NCBI RefSeq assembly: GCF_024199845.1
Contig: NZ_JANADO010000001.1
Coordinates: 5,704,001 to 5,768,000, forward strand
Length of the DNA stretch: 64,000 bases
Origin: Bradyrhizobium sp. CCGB12
Lineage (GTDB): Bacteria; Pseudomonadota; Alphaproteobacteria; Rhizobiales; Xanthobacteraceae
Reading direction: 5' to 3'
In this document: positions 29,758-40,309 of the stretch, piece after piece
Layout: every line of letters begins with the position of its first letter
How positions within the stretch are numbered: the first letter of the stretch is position 1
The notes under the pieces: model-generated
The model's input: the letters and a program-made list of their open reading frames with translations, nothing else
Told to the model about the DNA's origin: nothing
The model's database searches: none
Made by a program: the position numbers and the translations under genes

Positions 29758-30977
29758 GTAGCTACCCCCTTCAATTGTTGGAATTGATTCTACGGAAAGG
29801 ACTTGGGTACGGGCGCGTCCGAACGAACCCTGACAACTTCGAGAACATCCTCGCCATCGCTCTCATGCAGCGCCCCTGCTGCGTCGCCGTACGATTGATC
29901 GACACGGTAGAACATGGGCCACATACATTTTGGGCGATCATGTAATCGTAGATGTGGCTCTACGCACAATATAGCCGAAGAGCAGCCCGGGCTCGGAGAA
30001 ATACTGCAAATTACCAAGAATCGCGCGGTTTTGACGCGAAGGAACGGCCGCTCGGCGCAAACTCTCCAGTGTCAGTTCCGACGCTTTGACGAAAATCGCG
30101 GAGGCCGCGGAAGGAAAAGAGTTGTGGCGCATTCCACAGATCGGCGCGGCTTGGTCTAAACGAACGGAGGTTGTGCTCTGTCTTGTGTTGCGGCGCCTGA
30201 TGCGGAGCGGCTGGCGAGCAGCTTTGGCGGCAGCGCCGCGAACGATACAATGTGAAGAAGAGCAGCGAGTTCAAGCCAGAATGAGCTGAACCGGCAGTCT
30301 GACGGCGGAAGTCCTAGCAGAAGCTGCGTGGTCAACGCCGGCTTCACGTCTCGAGATCATGGAGCTGGAGACCTAACGCCGACACAGCTAATGCGAGTCT
30401 GGCGCGATTTCGAGGTTTGTAGACGAAGCCCTCGTCAAAACCCTGCCCATTGCGCCTCATCGTCAAGAGTGTCTGGCCGGCGAGGGGCTCGCCTGTTCAA
30501 AGCGCCAGAGATGATCCAAGCGAGCGCATTTCGCTGACTTTGATCGCGTCGGTCGCGACTCTCGTCGTGACCGAACGTGCGCAGTTCATTGAAATAGGTG
30601 TCCTAGTGAGTGCTCGGCTCCTTCAGTCCCCGACATGCGGGTGCCCGCATCGCCGCCTCTGAGGGGGCGCTGGATGCTCAAGCCCGAGCCCGCCACCGCC
30701 TCGCTGGTGATCGTAAGTCGATCCGATCCCTGCACGGAGCCATTGCGTCGATCCCGGCAACCGCGGCTTTGCGGCGCGAGTAGAATAGTTCCAGCGCGCC
30801 AAGACGGAGATCGTCGGTCGCGCGCACAAAACAGGCGGCGGCGGGGGCGCGCATGCAGATTTTAAAAGCCTGAAGGGGAAACAAGCTGAAAAAGAACGAC
30901 CGAAAATGACCAGAATCAACTGAAATCCGGCGCTCCGCTCGGGAACCCGGAGCAAAACTGCCAGCAAGGACGAGCAT
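29758..30977. other. Long unassigned region with possible gene remnants
   Basis: About 1.2 kb without an intact gene. On the minus strand near 29940-30130 the frame RQNRAILGNLQYFSEPGLLFGY-x-RRAT loosely resembles the end of ABC_sub_bind-type (COG2984) receptors; this is weak. GAGAAATACTGCAAATTACC at 29998 resembles the TACTGC block upstream of the family-5 receptors. Frames at 30623-31069 and 30678-31223 on the minus strand overlap the following gene and look like shadows. Confidence 0.3.
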
Positions 30978-32147
30978 ATGGCAATCACTAAGGGACCGCA
31001 AAGCTTTCCCAAGAGCGAGTATTTGCGGCGGCTCGCTGCAGTCAAATCGGAGATGGCGCGGCTCGACATCGAGACGCTCTTCGTGGTTGATGTCGCGAAC
31101 CTTACATATCTGACGGGTCACTGGGGTGCGCCAACCACCATTCCGCAGGGGCTTATCGTTTCGCTTCGCGAGGAGGAGCCGGCCTTTATCGTGCGCAAGA
31201 TGGATGTGCCGGCGGCCCACCATCAGACCTTCCTTCAGCGCGGCAGCGTCATTGGCTATCCGGAGAACCTCGTCGCCAATCCTGACAAGGACGGCTACGA
31301 CGCGGTTATTGATTCTATCAATGAACTCGGTGTTTCAAACCGCTGCTTGGGAATTGAGCAGAGTGCTCTTCCGACGCCGACGATAGAGAAGTTCAAGGCG
31401 CGGCTGCCGAATGCGAAAATCCTCGATTGCTCAAACCTGGTCGCTTGGGTTCGCATCGTTAAGTCTGACCTAGAAATTTCAATCATGAAGGAAGCTGCCG
31501 CAATCACGGACGCGGCAATCGCGCGGGCAGTTGAAGTGATCCGTCCGGGTATGCGCGAAGCCGACGCCGCTGCGGAGATCGTGGGCACTCTCATTCGCGG
31601 CGCCAATGGCAAGGCAGGAACCGGACTGCAGCATTTCTATTTGTGTGCCTCGCCGCGGACTTCTACGGCGCATGTTTGGTGGACCGACGATGTCTTTCGT
31701 CAGGGCTCGCAGATCAATCTCGAACTTGGCGGCAAGCGTCTGGGTTACTGTGCCGCAATCATGCGCACATTCTCGATTGGCCAGCCCTCAGATCGTTTGC
31801 GTCGCATGCACGAGGCGGAGGTGGCTGGCCTCGAAGCTGCTCTTGCCACGGTTCGGCCCGGCGCAACCTGCAGCGATGTCGCAAATGCCTTCTATCGTAC
31901 CATGGAGAAGCACGGCCTCGCGAAGGAGTCGCGCTGTGGCTACTCTCTCGGAATCAATTGGCTCGAGAAAACCGCAAGTCTCAGAGACGGAGACATGACG
32001 GAGCTAAAGCCGAATATGACCTTCCATCTGATGCTGGGTAACTGGGTGGACGAAGATTTCGGCTACGTCATCGGCGAATCATTCCGGGTGACTGAGACCG
32101 GGTCCGAAGTGCTTACGAGCACGCCTCGGAAGCTGTTCGAACTCTAG
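30978..32147 (+). CDS. Creatinase / ectoine-hydrolase-type M24-fold hydrolase, copy 1
   Basis: 389 aa, cytoplasmic. The N-terminal creatinase domain (residues about 15-155, with NLTYLTGHWG) precedes the pita-bread domain (165-389). The dinuclear metal ligands of true M24 aminopeptidases are absent. The usual DxG / SDxTRT strand is INLELGG (246-252) and GYCAAIMRT (256-264), and the His-bearing loop is RCGYSLGINW (319-328). These substitutions are like those of metal-independent creatinase and ectoine hydrolase (DoeA). His232 and Glu367 remain as possible catalytic residues. Such enzymes hydrolyse C-N bonds of cyclic or small amidine/amide compounds. AAGGACGAGCAT precedes the ATG. It lies upstream of a PotABC-like import operon on the same strand. 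A close paralogue is at 41446-42615. Confidence 0.85.
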   Translation: MAITKGPQSFPKSEYLRRLAAVKSEMARLDIETLFVVDVANLTYLTGHWGAPTTIPQGLIVSLREEEPAFIVRKMDVPAAHHQTFLQRGSVIGYPENLVANPDKDGYDAVIDSINELGVSNRCLGIEQSALPTPTIEKFKARLPNAKILDCSNLVAWVRIVKSDLEISIMKEAAAITDAAIARAVEVIRPGMREADAAAEIVGTLIRGANGKAGTGLQHFYLCASPRTSTAHVWWTDDVFRQGSQINLELGGKRLGYCAAIMRTFSIGQPSDRLRRMHEAEVAGLEAALATVRPGATCSDVANAFYRTMEKHGLAKESRCGYSLGINWLEKTASLRDGDMTELKPNMTFHLMLGNWVDEDFGYVIGESFRVTETGSEVLTSTPRKLFEL

Positions 32148-32852
32148 TTAGGTTTCCGCAGCGGTCCGCCCACGAGAATGCCTATGTCGAAACCGGCGTC
32201 ATCTGTCAGGGCAGTTTGAACGGTCGCAAACCTTCCGGGAAGGTACCCTGTCTCGCGTTACCTTCCTACAGCTTACCTTTCGCGTCGGCGGTGCCGGCGT
32301 CAGATCCGGTGCATCAATAGAAGGTAGGCGCGCCCTTAGTCTACGCAACGTGCGATGAGCAGGGCCGCCACTCACGTGAAGGCCAGCCGATGCCCACTCC
32401 AAGGTGGCGCGGCTTGTGGGCAGGGCGGGAACCAGCACACATTTTGCGGCGTCCACTTCAATCCTGATTAGTGTCGGCGGGCTCACCGCGCCGTTTGACC
32501 GGTTCATAGTTTATCTGTGTTGACAGCGACTAGCAGGTCGCAGCGCTCGTTCGACGAGCACCACCAGAAGAAAGTGGTGGGTCCCATGAACGCACGAGGA
32601 AAGACGAAAAGTCAGGCTCCGGCGATGTTCGTGATGCCCTCCCGAGCAGAATCTCGAGCACAACTGTGAGCCAAAAGTGCACCTTCTGTTTGATGAGGCC
32701 TGCAAGGGGGGCTTTCACTGCTCGAAGACATACAGGTGAGCAGGAATTCTGCGATATTGACACAAAATCAGTGAAATGACGCACGGGTGGGCCGATATTG
32801 TTTTGCTGGATCGTCCGCTGCCGAAGGGCGGACGCCGATAAGGGGGGTATCT
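32148..32852. other. Intergenic stretch before binding-protein pseudogene
   Basis: About 700 bases with no recognisable gene. A minus-strand frame at 32530-32784 has a hydrophobic run but no motif. TTGACA occurs at 32519, without a clear -10. The start of the pseudogene is preceded by AAGGGGGG. Confidence 0.3.
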
Positions 32853-33890
32853 ATGATCAGGTCCGCCTCGAAGATCTCGCGCCGTTCGTTAATTGCTGAG
32901 CGGCCGGCGGAGTGGCTGTGCCTATGGTGGTGAGGTCGTCGCCTGCGGCGGTTAAGTCCGGTTCGGTCACATTCGTCGGTCAGGCTGGATCTTCAGGAGC
33001 TCCTGCAAAATCAGGTATTCAACTCCTTCCCGGAGGAAGCGGGAATCGAGGTCAATATCGCGCCAACGCCGGAACTCTCGAAAGTCAAAAGCCCCAGCGA
33101 TGTTAAGCGGGGGCGTTCACAATATGGACGGTTCAGAAGCTGCAATTGGGCATAAGCAGGTTTTTGGGAGCCGCTGGATCATGCAATTTTCAATCTTGCC
33201 GATTTGGCCGTTCCTCCGAAAGTCGGTGGCGTCACGCCGGATATGTATGCTGGCGGAATAAAATGGGATCCAAAGAGATACGACCTTGGTAAGCATCCGG
33301 CAAATTCCGCAGAATTTTTCGACTTGGAGAAGTTCCCGGGTCGTCGCGCGCTCAGGAAAAGCGCTTCCGGGACGCTGGAATCGGCGCTTCTTGCGGACAG
33401 TGTTGCTCCGGAGGATATCTATCCCTTGGGCGTCGCGCCTTCAAGACGCCTGATCGGATAAAATCGAGCGTTGCTGCTTCGACGGTTGCGGCTCCTCAAT
33501 CAATGTCCCTCGTGCAGACACGCGAAGTCGAGCGCCACCTATTGCAATCGCGTCAAGGCCACCACTGAGGCGGGCGGCGGAGTGCCCTTGGAATTTTCCT
33601 TCGAACAAAACCTGCTCTATGAGGGCGCTTTGTCGGTTCTCAAGGCTATCCAAACAAGGAAAATGCAATGAAGCTCATTGCTTACTTTCTCCGCCCGGAA
33701 GTTTCAGCGCGGCTGGAGAATCAGTTTGGGCCCAACTCTAAGAAGGCTGCTGGCATGTTGTCTGCTTTGGTGCGTAAGTGGCAGCCAGATTTGTGACACT
33801 CGAACAACCTCTTGGTTGACAGCGGCTATTGGACCAACAATTACGAGACAGTGCTGCGCCGTTTCCAAGAGTGGATTATGACCGGAGTGA
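32853..33890 (+). pseudogene. PotD-like ABC binding protein, decayed, first component of the Pot-type operon
   Basis: Begins MIRSASKISRRSLIAE (Tat-type signal) after AAGGGGGGTATCT. Recognisable parts, in shifting frames, are FPEEAGIEVNIAPTPELSKV near 33035-33090, then GGIKWDPKRYDLGKHPA with KFPGRRALRKS at 33250-33360. NRVKATTEAGGGVPLEFSFE appears near 33548-33605, MKLIAYFLRPEVSARL near 33668, and SNNLLVDSGYWTNNYETVLR near 33798-33860. These align end to end with the intact receptor at 11373-12425. At least four frameshifts or stops inactivate it. It lies 75 bases before the first permease gene, where an operon's receptor is expected. Confidence 0.85.
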
Positions 33891-33964
33891 CTCGGCTTCC
33901 TGGGGCGGCTCGGCAGCCCCAAGTGGCCAATCAAGTACCTTCGGGTGAACTGTCAAGGAGGCTC

Positions 33965-34789
33965 ATGAATCGAATTCGTACCATCCGCGCGCACGCAGAG
34001 TTCATGTCGCCAGCCGTATTGGTTGCGATCGGCATAGTGCTGCCGCCGCTTCTGTATGTGTTCTATACAAGCGTCGATGGGCGAGCTCTGTCGTTAGCTT
34101 CTTACGGGGAAGTTCTAGGAAGCAATTTATTTTTGCGAACACTGGGCACGACACTTGTGGTCGCCTGCTCGGCTTCCTCTCTCAGCTTGTTTTTGGGATT
34201 TGTCGTCGCGCTGCACCTTGCTCGTCAGCCTGCGAGGCGTCGTACCATCCTGATGGTACTCGTCCTCCTTCCGTTCTGGACAAGCGTGCTCGTGAAATGC
34301 TTCGCTTTCAACGTGATTTTGGGCCGTGAAGGAATAATCAACACTGTCCTCAGTTGGACTTTCGATACGAAAGTGCAGTTGCCGCTGGTGCTCAATCGGG
34401 TCGGAGTCCTCGTCGGCATGACGAACTTTCTCATCCCCTTCGTAGTCCTGCCCGTTCTTGCGAGCCTTCTCGCAATAGATCCTGCGATCTACCGAGCGGC
34501 TTCTATCATGGGAGCCGGCCCCGCTCGGATATTCTGGACGGTCACAGTTCCCATGAGTCTGCCTGGAGTAGTCGCAGCTCTGTTGAGCATCTTCGTGATG
34601 TCTCTCGGCGCCTTTGTAATTCCAGCGCTACTGGGGGGCTCCCAGGATCAAATGCTCTCGAACCTTGTCGATTTTTACAACCGACAGGTATTGGACTGGC
34701 CCAAAGCGGCGGCCATAAGCGTAGTACTGCTCGGCATGGCTTTCATCCTTGCCGCCCCTCTGGCGCTCTGGCGTCGACGCAAAGTGTAG
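33965..34789 (+). CDS. ABC transporter permease, PotB-like
   Basis: 274 aa from ATG 33965, which follows CAAGGAGGCTC; a longer frame from 33812 reads through the receptor pseudogene's tail. Six membrane segments begin with FMSPAVLVAIGIVLPPLLYVF. The cytoplasmic EAA loop reads YRAASIMGAGPARIFWTVTVPMSLPGV. It forms the membrane channel together with the PotC-like gene 9 bases downstream. The family imports polyamines, opines, betaines or related cations; the substrate is unknown here. Confidence 0.9.
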   Translation: MNRIRTIRAHAEFMSPAVLVAIGIVLPPLLYVFYTSVDGRALSLASYGEVLGSNLFLRTLGTTLVVACSASSLSLFLGFVVALHLARQPARRRTILMVLVLLPFWTSVLVKCFAFNVILGREGIINTVLSWTFDTKVQLPLVLNRVGVLVGMTNFLIPFVVLPVLASLLAIDPAIYRAASIMGAGPARIFWTVTVPMSLPGVVAALLSIFVMSLGAFVIPALLGGSQDQMLSNLVDFYNRQVLDWPKAAAISVVLLGMAFILAAPLALWRRRKV

Positions 34790-34798
34790 GATTCGCTC

Positions 34799-35611
34799 AT
34801 GTCTAGCACCATTCTTGACCCGCATACGCGCCGCTACCGTGCAATCGGTACCGTGTTTGCGACCGCCGTCTATCTGTTTCTTTTGGCTCCGCTGCTGGTA
34901 ACTGTACCTATGGCATTCGGGCCGACAAATGCGCTGACTTTCCCACCAGCGAGTTACTCCTTTGAACTGTTCAGGATATTCTTCAGCTCTCCCGCCTGGC
35001 TCGAGCCGCTTTTTGAAAGTATCCAGGTTGCCCTCGGATCCACGGCGTTGGCGATGTTCGTCGGGGTACCTGCGGGCTACTGGATCGCACGACACGAGTT
35101 CGCTGGAAAAGGAGCGATCACGGGCATCATCATGAGCCCGCTTGTGGTCCCGACCATTGTTTCAGGTCTCGGACTTTATCTCTATTTTTCGTATCTGAGG
35201 ATCGACGCCACGACCCTATCTCTCATTCTTGGCCATATCATGGTCACGTTGCCTTACATCATGCTCATGATCATAGCGGGCGTCCTTAAGCTCGACCGCA
35301 ATCTGGAGTTCGGCGCCGAATTGATGGGGGCCGGACCGATACGAATGTTTCTCACGGTCGTTGTGCCCCAACTCATTCCCTCGCTTGTGAGCGCTGCGCT
35401 TTTTGCTTTTCTGCTGTCGTTCGACGAAATCGTGATCTCCTGGTTTCTCACGGGCAGCAACACCGTGACTCTACCGGTAAAAATGTACAGCGCGCTGGAA
35501 TGGGAAGTGTCGCCCGTTATTGCCGCCGTATCGACTCTCCTGATGGCCATTTCTCTGCTCGTTTGCACTGTAACGATCTCATTGAAAAAATGGACACCAA
35601 TCGAAGCTTGA
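34799..35611 (+). CDS. ABC transporter permease, PotC-like
   Basis: 270 aa with six membrane segments (first at FATAVYLFLLAPLLVTVPMAF). The EAA loop reads FGAELMGAGPIRMFLTVVVPQLIPS. It begins 9 bases after the PotB-like stop and precedes the ATPase gene by about 165 bases. Second half of the heterodimeric permease. No lesions seen. Confidence 0.9.
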   Translation: MSSTILDPHTRRYRAIGTVFATAVYLFLLAPLLVTVPMAFGPTNALTFPPASYSFELFRIFFSSPAWLEPLFESIQVALGSTALAMFVGVPAGYWIARHEFAGKGAITGIIMSPLVVPTIVSGLGLYLYFSYLRIDATTLSLILGHIMVTLPYIMLMIIAGVLKLDRNLEFGAELMGAGPIRMFLTVVVPQLIPSLVSAALFAFLLSFDEIVISWFLTGSNTVTLPVKMYSALEWEVSPVIAAVSTLLMAISLLVCTVTISLKKWTPIEA

Positions 35612-35776
35612 TCGGCGCACTTCATAAGTTCGATCGACCAGCAGAAGGATGTCACTGCTCATGATGCCTCAGATCAAGGATTCAAGATGTCCAACCACAT
35701 TTGCGACCAGACGATCGAGGCGGACGGCCCCCTCTCTGCCCGTCACCTATATCGTTTTGCGAAAGGAGTGAATCGC

Positions 35777-36877
35777 ATGCAGGACCGCGCCGCGCATGGC
35801 GATGACATCGTTCACGCGATCGCGCTGAAGGGCATATCGAAGACCTTCAGTTCGGGGACGGCACTGTATCCGACGGATCTTAGCGTACGGAAAGGCGAAT
35901 TCCTGACCCTGCTCGGACCATCAGGATCGGGCAAGACCACGCTGCTCAACCTGATTGCAGGTGCGACTGCGCCAACAACCGGCGTGATTCTATTGAATGG
36001 ACGGGATATTACTAGGATGCCGCCCCGCGAGAGAGGAATCGGGATGGTGTTCCAGAACTATGCCCTGATGCCACACATGACTGTATTCGATAATGTTGCC
36101 TATCCGCTCCGCGTGCGGCGGGAAATGAGTAAAACGATCATGGCCAAAGTGACAGAGGCGCTCGAGCGCGTCGGGCTGCGCGGCTTTGAAAATCGAAAAC
36201 CCCGCCAGTTATCCGGTGGTCAGCAGCAGCGGGTAGGTATCGCACGCTGCATCGTTTATTCACCAGCAATCATCATGATGGACGAGCCGCTGGGCGCCCT
36301 CGATAAGAACCTACGCGAGCAGATGCAAGGGCAGATCAAGCGCCTCCACAAGGATTTGAAAACTACATTCATCTACGTTACCCACGATCAGGAAGAGGCG
36401 CTCAACATGTCCGACCGCATCTGCCTGATGAGCATGGGCGAGATTGCTCAGCTGGGGGCGCCTGACGAATTGTACTTTCAGCCGCGCACGCGGTTCGTGG
36501 CTGAGTTCATCGGCGAGTCCAATTTGATTAGCGGACGAATGAACGCTGACGGTCGGTTGGTGATCGCTGGAAGCCAGTCCCTTTTGGTTACCAGTGGACC
36601 ACAAACCGCGGGCTCGGAGTTCTCGATCATGGTCCGCCCCGAGAAAGTGTTGATCTGCGGGATCGATGAGCCGGTTGCAGACGATAGCAATCTTCTGGCC
36701 GGCGAGGTGACAACCACTTCGTTCATCGGCGGTATGACCCGCTTCTTGATTAAGACCGATAATGGCCTGAATATCACCGCCAAAGTTGTCTCGGGCCGTG
36801 CCGAGTCACGGCCCGAACCTGGTGCGCGAGTCCGACTTTGCTGGTCTGCATCTGATGCGGTTGCTCTCGAGAATTGA
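35777..36877 (+). CDS. ABC transporter ATP-binding protein, PotA-like
   Basis: About 366 aa from the ATG preceded by AAAGGAGTGAATCGC; an earlier ATG at 35687 adds 30 residues without family similarity. Motifs are Walker A GPSGSGKTTLLN, Q-loop MVFQNYALMPHMTV, signature LSGGQQQRVGIAR, Walker B IIMMDEPLGALDK and switch THDQEEALNMS. A C-terminal TOBE-like domain (about residues 270-366) follows. It energises the PotBC-like permease. With the adjacent receptor gene dead, function depends on a receptor encoded elsewhere, for instance at 11.4-12.4 kb. Confidence 0.92.
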   Translation: MQDRAAHGDDIVHAIALKGISKTFSSGTALYPTDLSVRKGEFLTLLGPSGSGKTTLLNLIAGATAPTTGVILLNGRDITRMPPRERGIGMVFQNYALMPHMTVFDNVAYPLRVRREMSKTIMAKVTEALERVGLRGFENRKPRQLSGGQQQRVGIARCIVYSPAIIMMDEPLGALDKNLREQMQGQIKRLHKDLKTTFIYVTHDQEEALNMSDRICLMSMGEIAQLGAPDELYFQPRTRFVAEFIGESNLISGRMNADGRLVIAGSQSLLVTSGPQTAGSEFSIMVRPEKVLICGIDEPVADDSNLLAGEVTTTSFIGGMTRFLIKTDNGLNITAKVVSGRAESRPEPGARVRLCWSASDAVALEN

Positions 36878-37823
36878 CAGCTCGATCAGGCCAGCCGGAT
36901 CAGGATTGTGACTCAATGGGAAGCGCTAGGATGATCCACCTATAGTGCTCGCTCGAGCGTCAGCAGATTGAGCGATACGGTCGTGACCCCTATGCGACGT
37001 TGGTTCGCCCATGAAGTCTAGAGACCAATTGACCTGAAGCGAAGTGACGACTGACTCACTTTTAGCGCAGAACCATGCTTGTGACTCTAGCCGTCAACAA
37101 TCGGTAGAGGCAAAGCGCCGCGACCATTGACACAGCTTGTGGATTGCAGCATGCAACCAGTCCTAACCTCAGGAGGCGCGAGCGCGCGGCTTCCTGCAGG
37201 TCGACTACTCGAATGGGATAGAAATACGAATAAGTCCGTACACGACGAGGCAACTAATCCGGACTCACCGTCGTCAACGCGTATCAACCGTCGTCAACGC
37301 GTATCAGCGGAACAAGCCTCGTTTTGAGACTAACGTGCTGGTTTGAGAACGTCAACATACCGCTTCTCGCGGGAGCCGATGTACCATTAGAGTCTTTCAA
37401 GTCTCGACGTCAGCTTCCTTACACACCGAAGAAAGGTTTTCACATGACTAATGCCTCATCATTTCCACGGCTCGCACGCCACTGACCAAGAGTCGGGAAG
37501 GGTCCTTCAACTTGACGCACAGCGCTACTCTTGGGGTCACGTAGTCAAGCACGCTGTTGAGCGCGCTGGCATTGATCCGCGGATAGCGAGGACGTGCTGA
37601 TGGGGCGCGCATCCCGAGGGCGCGACTGGCGCCAACATCGCGCGCCAGATCGCGCTTATAGCGGACCGGTCTTGGTGCGGCCCCGGCCAGATCGAGCACG
37701 CAGCTGTTGTCTCGGCCGCAAACAGTCGGAGTAGCTCCTTTAGTCTCGTGAGAAGCAGTGTAAGCATCCGGCGTAGGCCACAGACAGGTTAGTCGTCGCG
37801 CAGGAGCGTCGTCAGCTCGCAGA
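36878..37823. other. Stretch between transporter operon and IS66 element 1
   Basis: No intact gene. The 37448-37760 part, minus strand, continues the IS66 TnpC frame beyond its natural stop and includes INASALNSVLDYVTPRVALCV, which I cannot assign. It contains a 20-base tandem repeat at 37268-37307. No terminator hairpin is evident behind the ATPase gene. Confidence 0.3.
37268..37307. repeat. Tandem duplication of a 20-base unit
   Basis: CCGTCGTCAACGCGTATCA(A/G) occurs twice back to back, the units differing only in the last base. Each unit contains AACGCGT. There is no coding context. Confidence 0.8.
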
Positions 37824-39470
37824 TCACGCCGCTTGCGCAGCAGTCGCTGATGCCGGCGTCCAATTCCAAGGCAGAAGTTCGTCCAGTCGATGAGCTGGGT
37901 GAGCGGCGATGCGGGCAAGAACATCGGCCAGCCAGCTTGTGGATCGACGCCGTTCATTTTGGCCGTGACGATTAGGCTGGACATGGCTGCGGCGCGCCGG
38001 CCGCCGCGATCAGAACCACAGAACAGCCAGGACTTCCGTCCAAGAGCGATGCCTCGCAAGCCCCGTTCGGCGGCATTGTTCGAGAGGCAAACTCGCCCGT
38101 CCTCCAAGAACAGCGTGAAAGCTCGCCCAACGCTTGAGGGTGTAGTTGAACGCCTTGGCCAGGTCGTGACCACGAGACAGTTTGGCGAGTTGTTCGCGCA
38201 TGTAGACCTGCAGGTCTTCGATCAAGGGCCGGCTCAGCGTCTGCCGCACCTGAAGGCGCTCCTCGGCGCTCTTGCCGTTGATCGAGCGCTCGATCTCGAA
38301 TAGCGCATCGATCCGCCGCACGACCTCGATCGCGATCGGAGAGAGCGGAATTTCCTTTTTGCCCGCAGCCTTGCGCCGCGCATTCTCTTCGATGTCGGCC
38401 ATGGCGAGGAACGGGCGCCTTCCATGCGACCAGCGGCAGCTTCTCGGATCGGTCCGGGTTGGCGCCCCGCCAGATAGAGCTGGTTGTACCCGTCATAGGC
38501 GTCGGCCTGCAGGATGCCGGCATACCGGGCCAGATGCCCCTGGGGATGCTCGCCCTTGCGGTCGCGTGAGGAGTAGAACGTCGCTGCTGGCGGACCCGCG
38601 CCCCCAAACGGCCGGTCGTCCCGAACGTAGATCCAGCACCGTCCCGTGTCGGTCTTGCCCTTGGCCAGCACCGGCACCGTCGTATCGTCAGCATGAAGGC
38701 GCTCGGCTGCCATGACATGGGCTTCCACCAGGCGCAGCAGGTGATCCAGCGACGCACAGACCGCCCCCACGGCATCGGCCATGGTCGACAGCGCGATCGG
38801 CACCCCTTCCAGGCGTAGCGCTCGGCCTGGCGGTTCAAGGGCTGATGCTGGCCGAACTTCTCGAACATGATCATGGCCAGGAGGCTCGGGCCGGCCCATC
38901 CCCGTGCGATGGCATGGAATGGCGCCGGCGGCTGGCTGATATTCTCGCAATCGCGGCAGGAGAACTTCTCCCGGACCGTCTCGATCACCTTCCACTGGCG
39001 CGGCACCACTTCCAACGTGCGCGTCACGTCCTCGCTGAGCTTGCGAAGGCGATTGCCGCCGCAGCATTCACAAGCCGTAGGCCCGCCGATCACCACCCGC
39101 TCCTGGGGAAGGTGCTCAGGGAAGGTCTGGCGCTCAGCGCGCTTGCGGGTAAACTTGCGCACCGTCGTCGTCTTGGCCACGGCTTGTTCCGCCGCAAGCT
39201 CGTCCTCGGTGGCGTCGGCTTCCAGCTCTTCGAACGTCAGCGTCAACTGCTCGATCAGCCGCGCCGTCGTTCCGACCGTTGCCCATAGATCTGATGCTTC
39301 AGCTTGGCGATCTGCAACTGCTGCGGTGCGATCAGCGCTTCGTCTTCCGACGCTTTCGCGCGGGCGACCGCGAGCTCGGCGGCGATCTCCAAACCCCTCG
39401 CGCGCTCGACCGCGAGCGCCTCTTTCAGCGCGGCAACGTCATCCGGAGCAGCGTCGCGGTCGGCATCCAT
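37824..39470 (-). pseudogene. IS66 transposase TnpC, multiply frameshifted
   Basis: In order one sees the N-terminal coiled coil LAVERARGLEIAAELAVARA and LKHQIYGQRSER, then the zinc-finger-like CECCGGNRLRKLSEDV and CRDCENISQPPAPF. The DDE domain follows with HADDTTVPVLAKGKTDTGR and GHLARYAGILQADAYDGYN. The C-terminal block is LSNNAAERGLRGIALGRKSW with CGSDRGGRRAAAM, ending LPWNWTPASATAAQAA-stop at 37824. Frame changes occur near 39255, 38805, 38440, 38130 and 37920. Confidence 0.8.
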
Positions 39471-39541
39471 GCGACACAGTGAATCACAGATTGGATGCGT
39501 TGGGACTCCCCAAAAATGGCGGCAACCGCAGATTTCTTCGC

Positions 39542-39887
39542 TCAGCCTGCGCTCTGCGGTCGCCAGCTCAATTGCGGTTTCCGCCAGTCGATGCCCTCGA
39601 GCATATAGGCCATCTGCGCCGCTGAGATCGATACGGCGCCGGAAGACGCCGCAGGCCAGATGAACTTCCCGCGATCAAGGCGCTTAGCGTAGAGCGACAT
39701 GCCCAATCCGTCATGCCAAAGACTTCACCAGATCGCCACGACGGCCGCGGAAGATGTAGAGATCGCCGGCATGGGGATCGCGCTTCAAGCTCTCCTGAAC
39801 CGTAAGCGCCAGGCTTTGCATGCCGCGACGCATGTCGGTGTGGCCAGTGGCGATCCAAACCCTGACGCCACTCGGAATCGGGATCAT
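39542..39887 (-). pseudogene. IS66 accessory protein TnpB, one frameshift
   Basis: Reads MIPIPSGVRVWIATGHTDMR, then GDLYIFRGRRGDLVKSL. A one-base deletion near 39718 gives a premature TGA; in the next frame the conserved WHDGLGMSLYAKRLDRGKFI continues to WRPQSAG-stop. TnpB is needed for IS66 transposition, so this lesion is disabling. Its ATG overlaps the stop of tnpA. Confidence 0.75.
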
Positions 39888-40309
39888 CGTCGCCGCAGCA
39901 GCTCAAGAACTCGCTGCAGCGCCTCAACGTCCACGTCACGGTCAACGCGAACGCGGCAGCCGCCGCCAAGCTCGATCTCGATGATTCCAGTCCTTGCACG
40001 CTGCGCAGGCGGTGAAGACGCCGATCGTGGCGCGTCGATCGAGATCGGAGCCGCCACAGGCGTGATCTCAACCGGAACAAGTGCCGGCCTGGCATCCCCG
40101 CTTAACTTGCCGTCGCGCGCCAACCGGCGCCACGTGAACAATTGGCTTGTCGACAGCGCGTTACGTCGTGCCGTCACCGACACCAGACGTGGCCCACCAT
40201 AGCTCTCGGTGACGATTCGCTGCTTTTCTTCCAATGTCCAACGGCGTCGAGCGCCCGTCGAGACGACTTCAAGTCGGGAAAACTTCGACATAGGCATATG
40301 GTCAGTCAT
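39884..40309 (-). CDS. IS66 accessory protein TnpA, open frame
   Basis: 141 aa with the helix-turn-helix block RRRWTLEEKQRIVTESYGGP and SVTARRNALSTSQLFTWRRL, then a variable linker and the C-terminal IIEIELGGGCRVRVDRDVD-EAL pattern of IS66 Orf1. It is the only unbroken gene of element 1. Confidence 0.8.
   Translation of the reverse strand: MTDHMPMSKFSRLEVVSTGARRRWTLEEKQRIVTESYGGPRLVSVTARRNALSTSQLFTWRRLARDGKLSGDARPALVPVEITPVAAPISIDAPRSASSPPAQRARTGIIEIELGGGCRVRVDRDVDVEALQRVLELLRRR

Larger units (their letters stand above)
37824..40309 (-). mobile_element. IS66-family element 1 (tnpA-tnpB-tnpC), inactive
   Basis: The three IS66 genes are in canonical order on the minus strand: tnpA (39884-40309), tnpB (39542-39887, overlapping tnpA by ATGA) and tnpC (37824-39470). 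tnpB and tnpC are frameshifted. At its tnpA end the element abuts a tnpC fragment of a different IS66 element, which suggests insertion into an older IS66. Terminal inverted repeats were not resolved, so coordinates give the coding span only. Confidence 0.75.

Noticed and set aside
30623..31223. Minus-strand frames opposite the start of creatinase-type copy 1
   Set aside because: They extend into the real gene in antisense and lack any domain signature.
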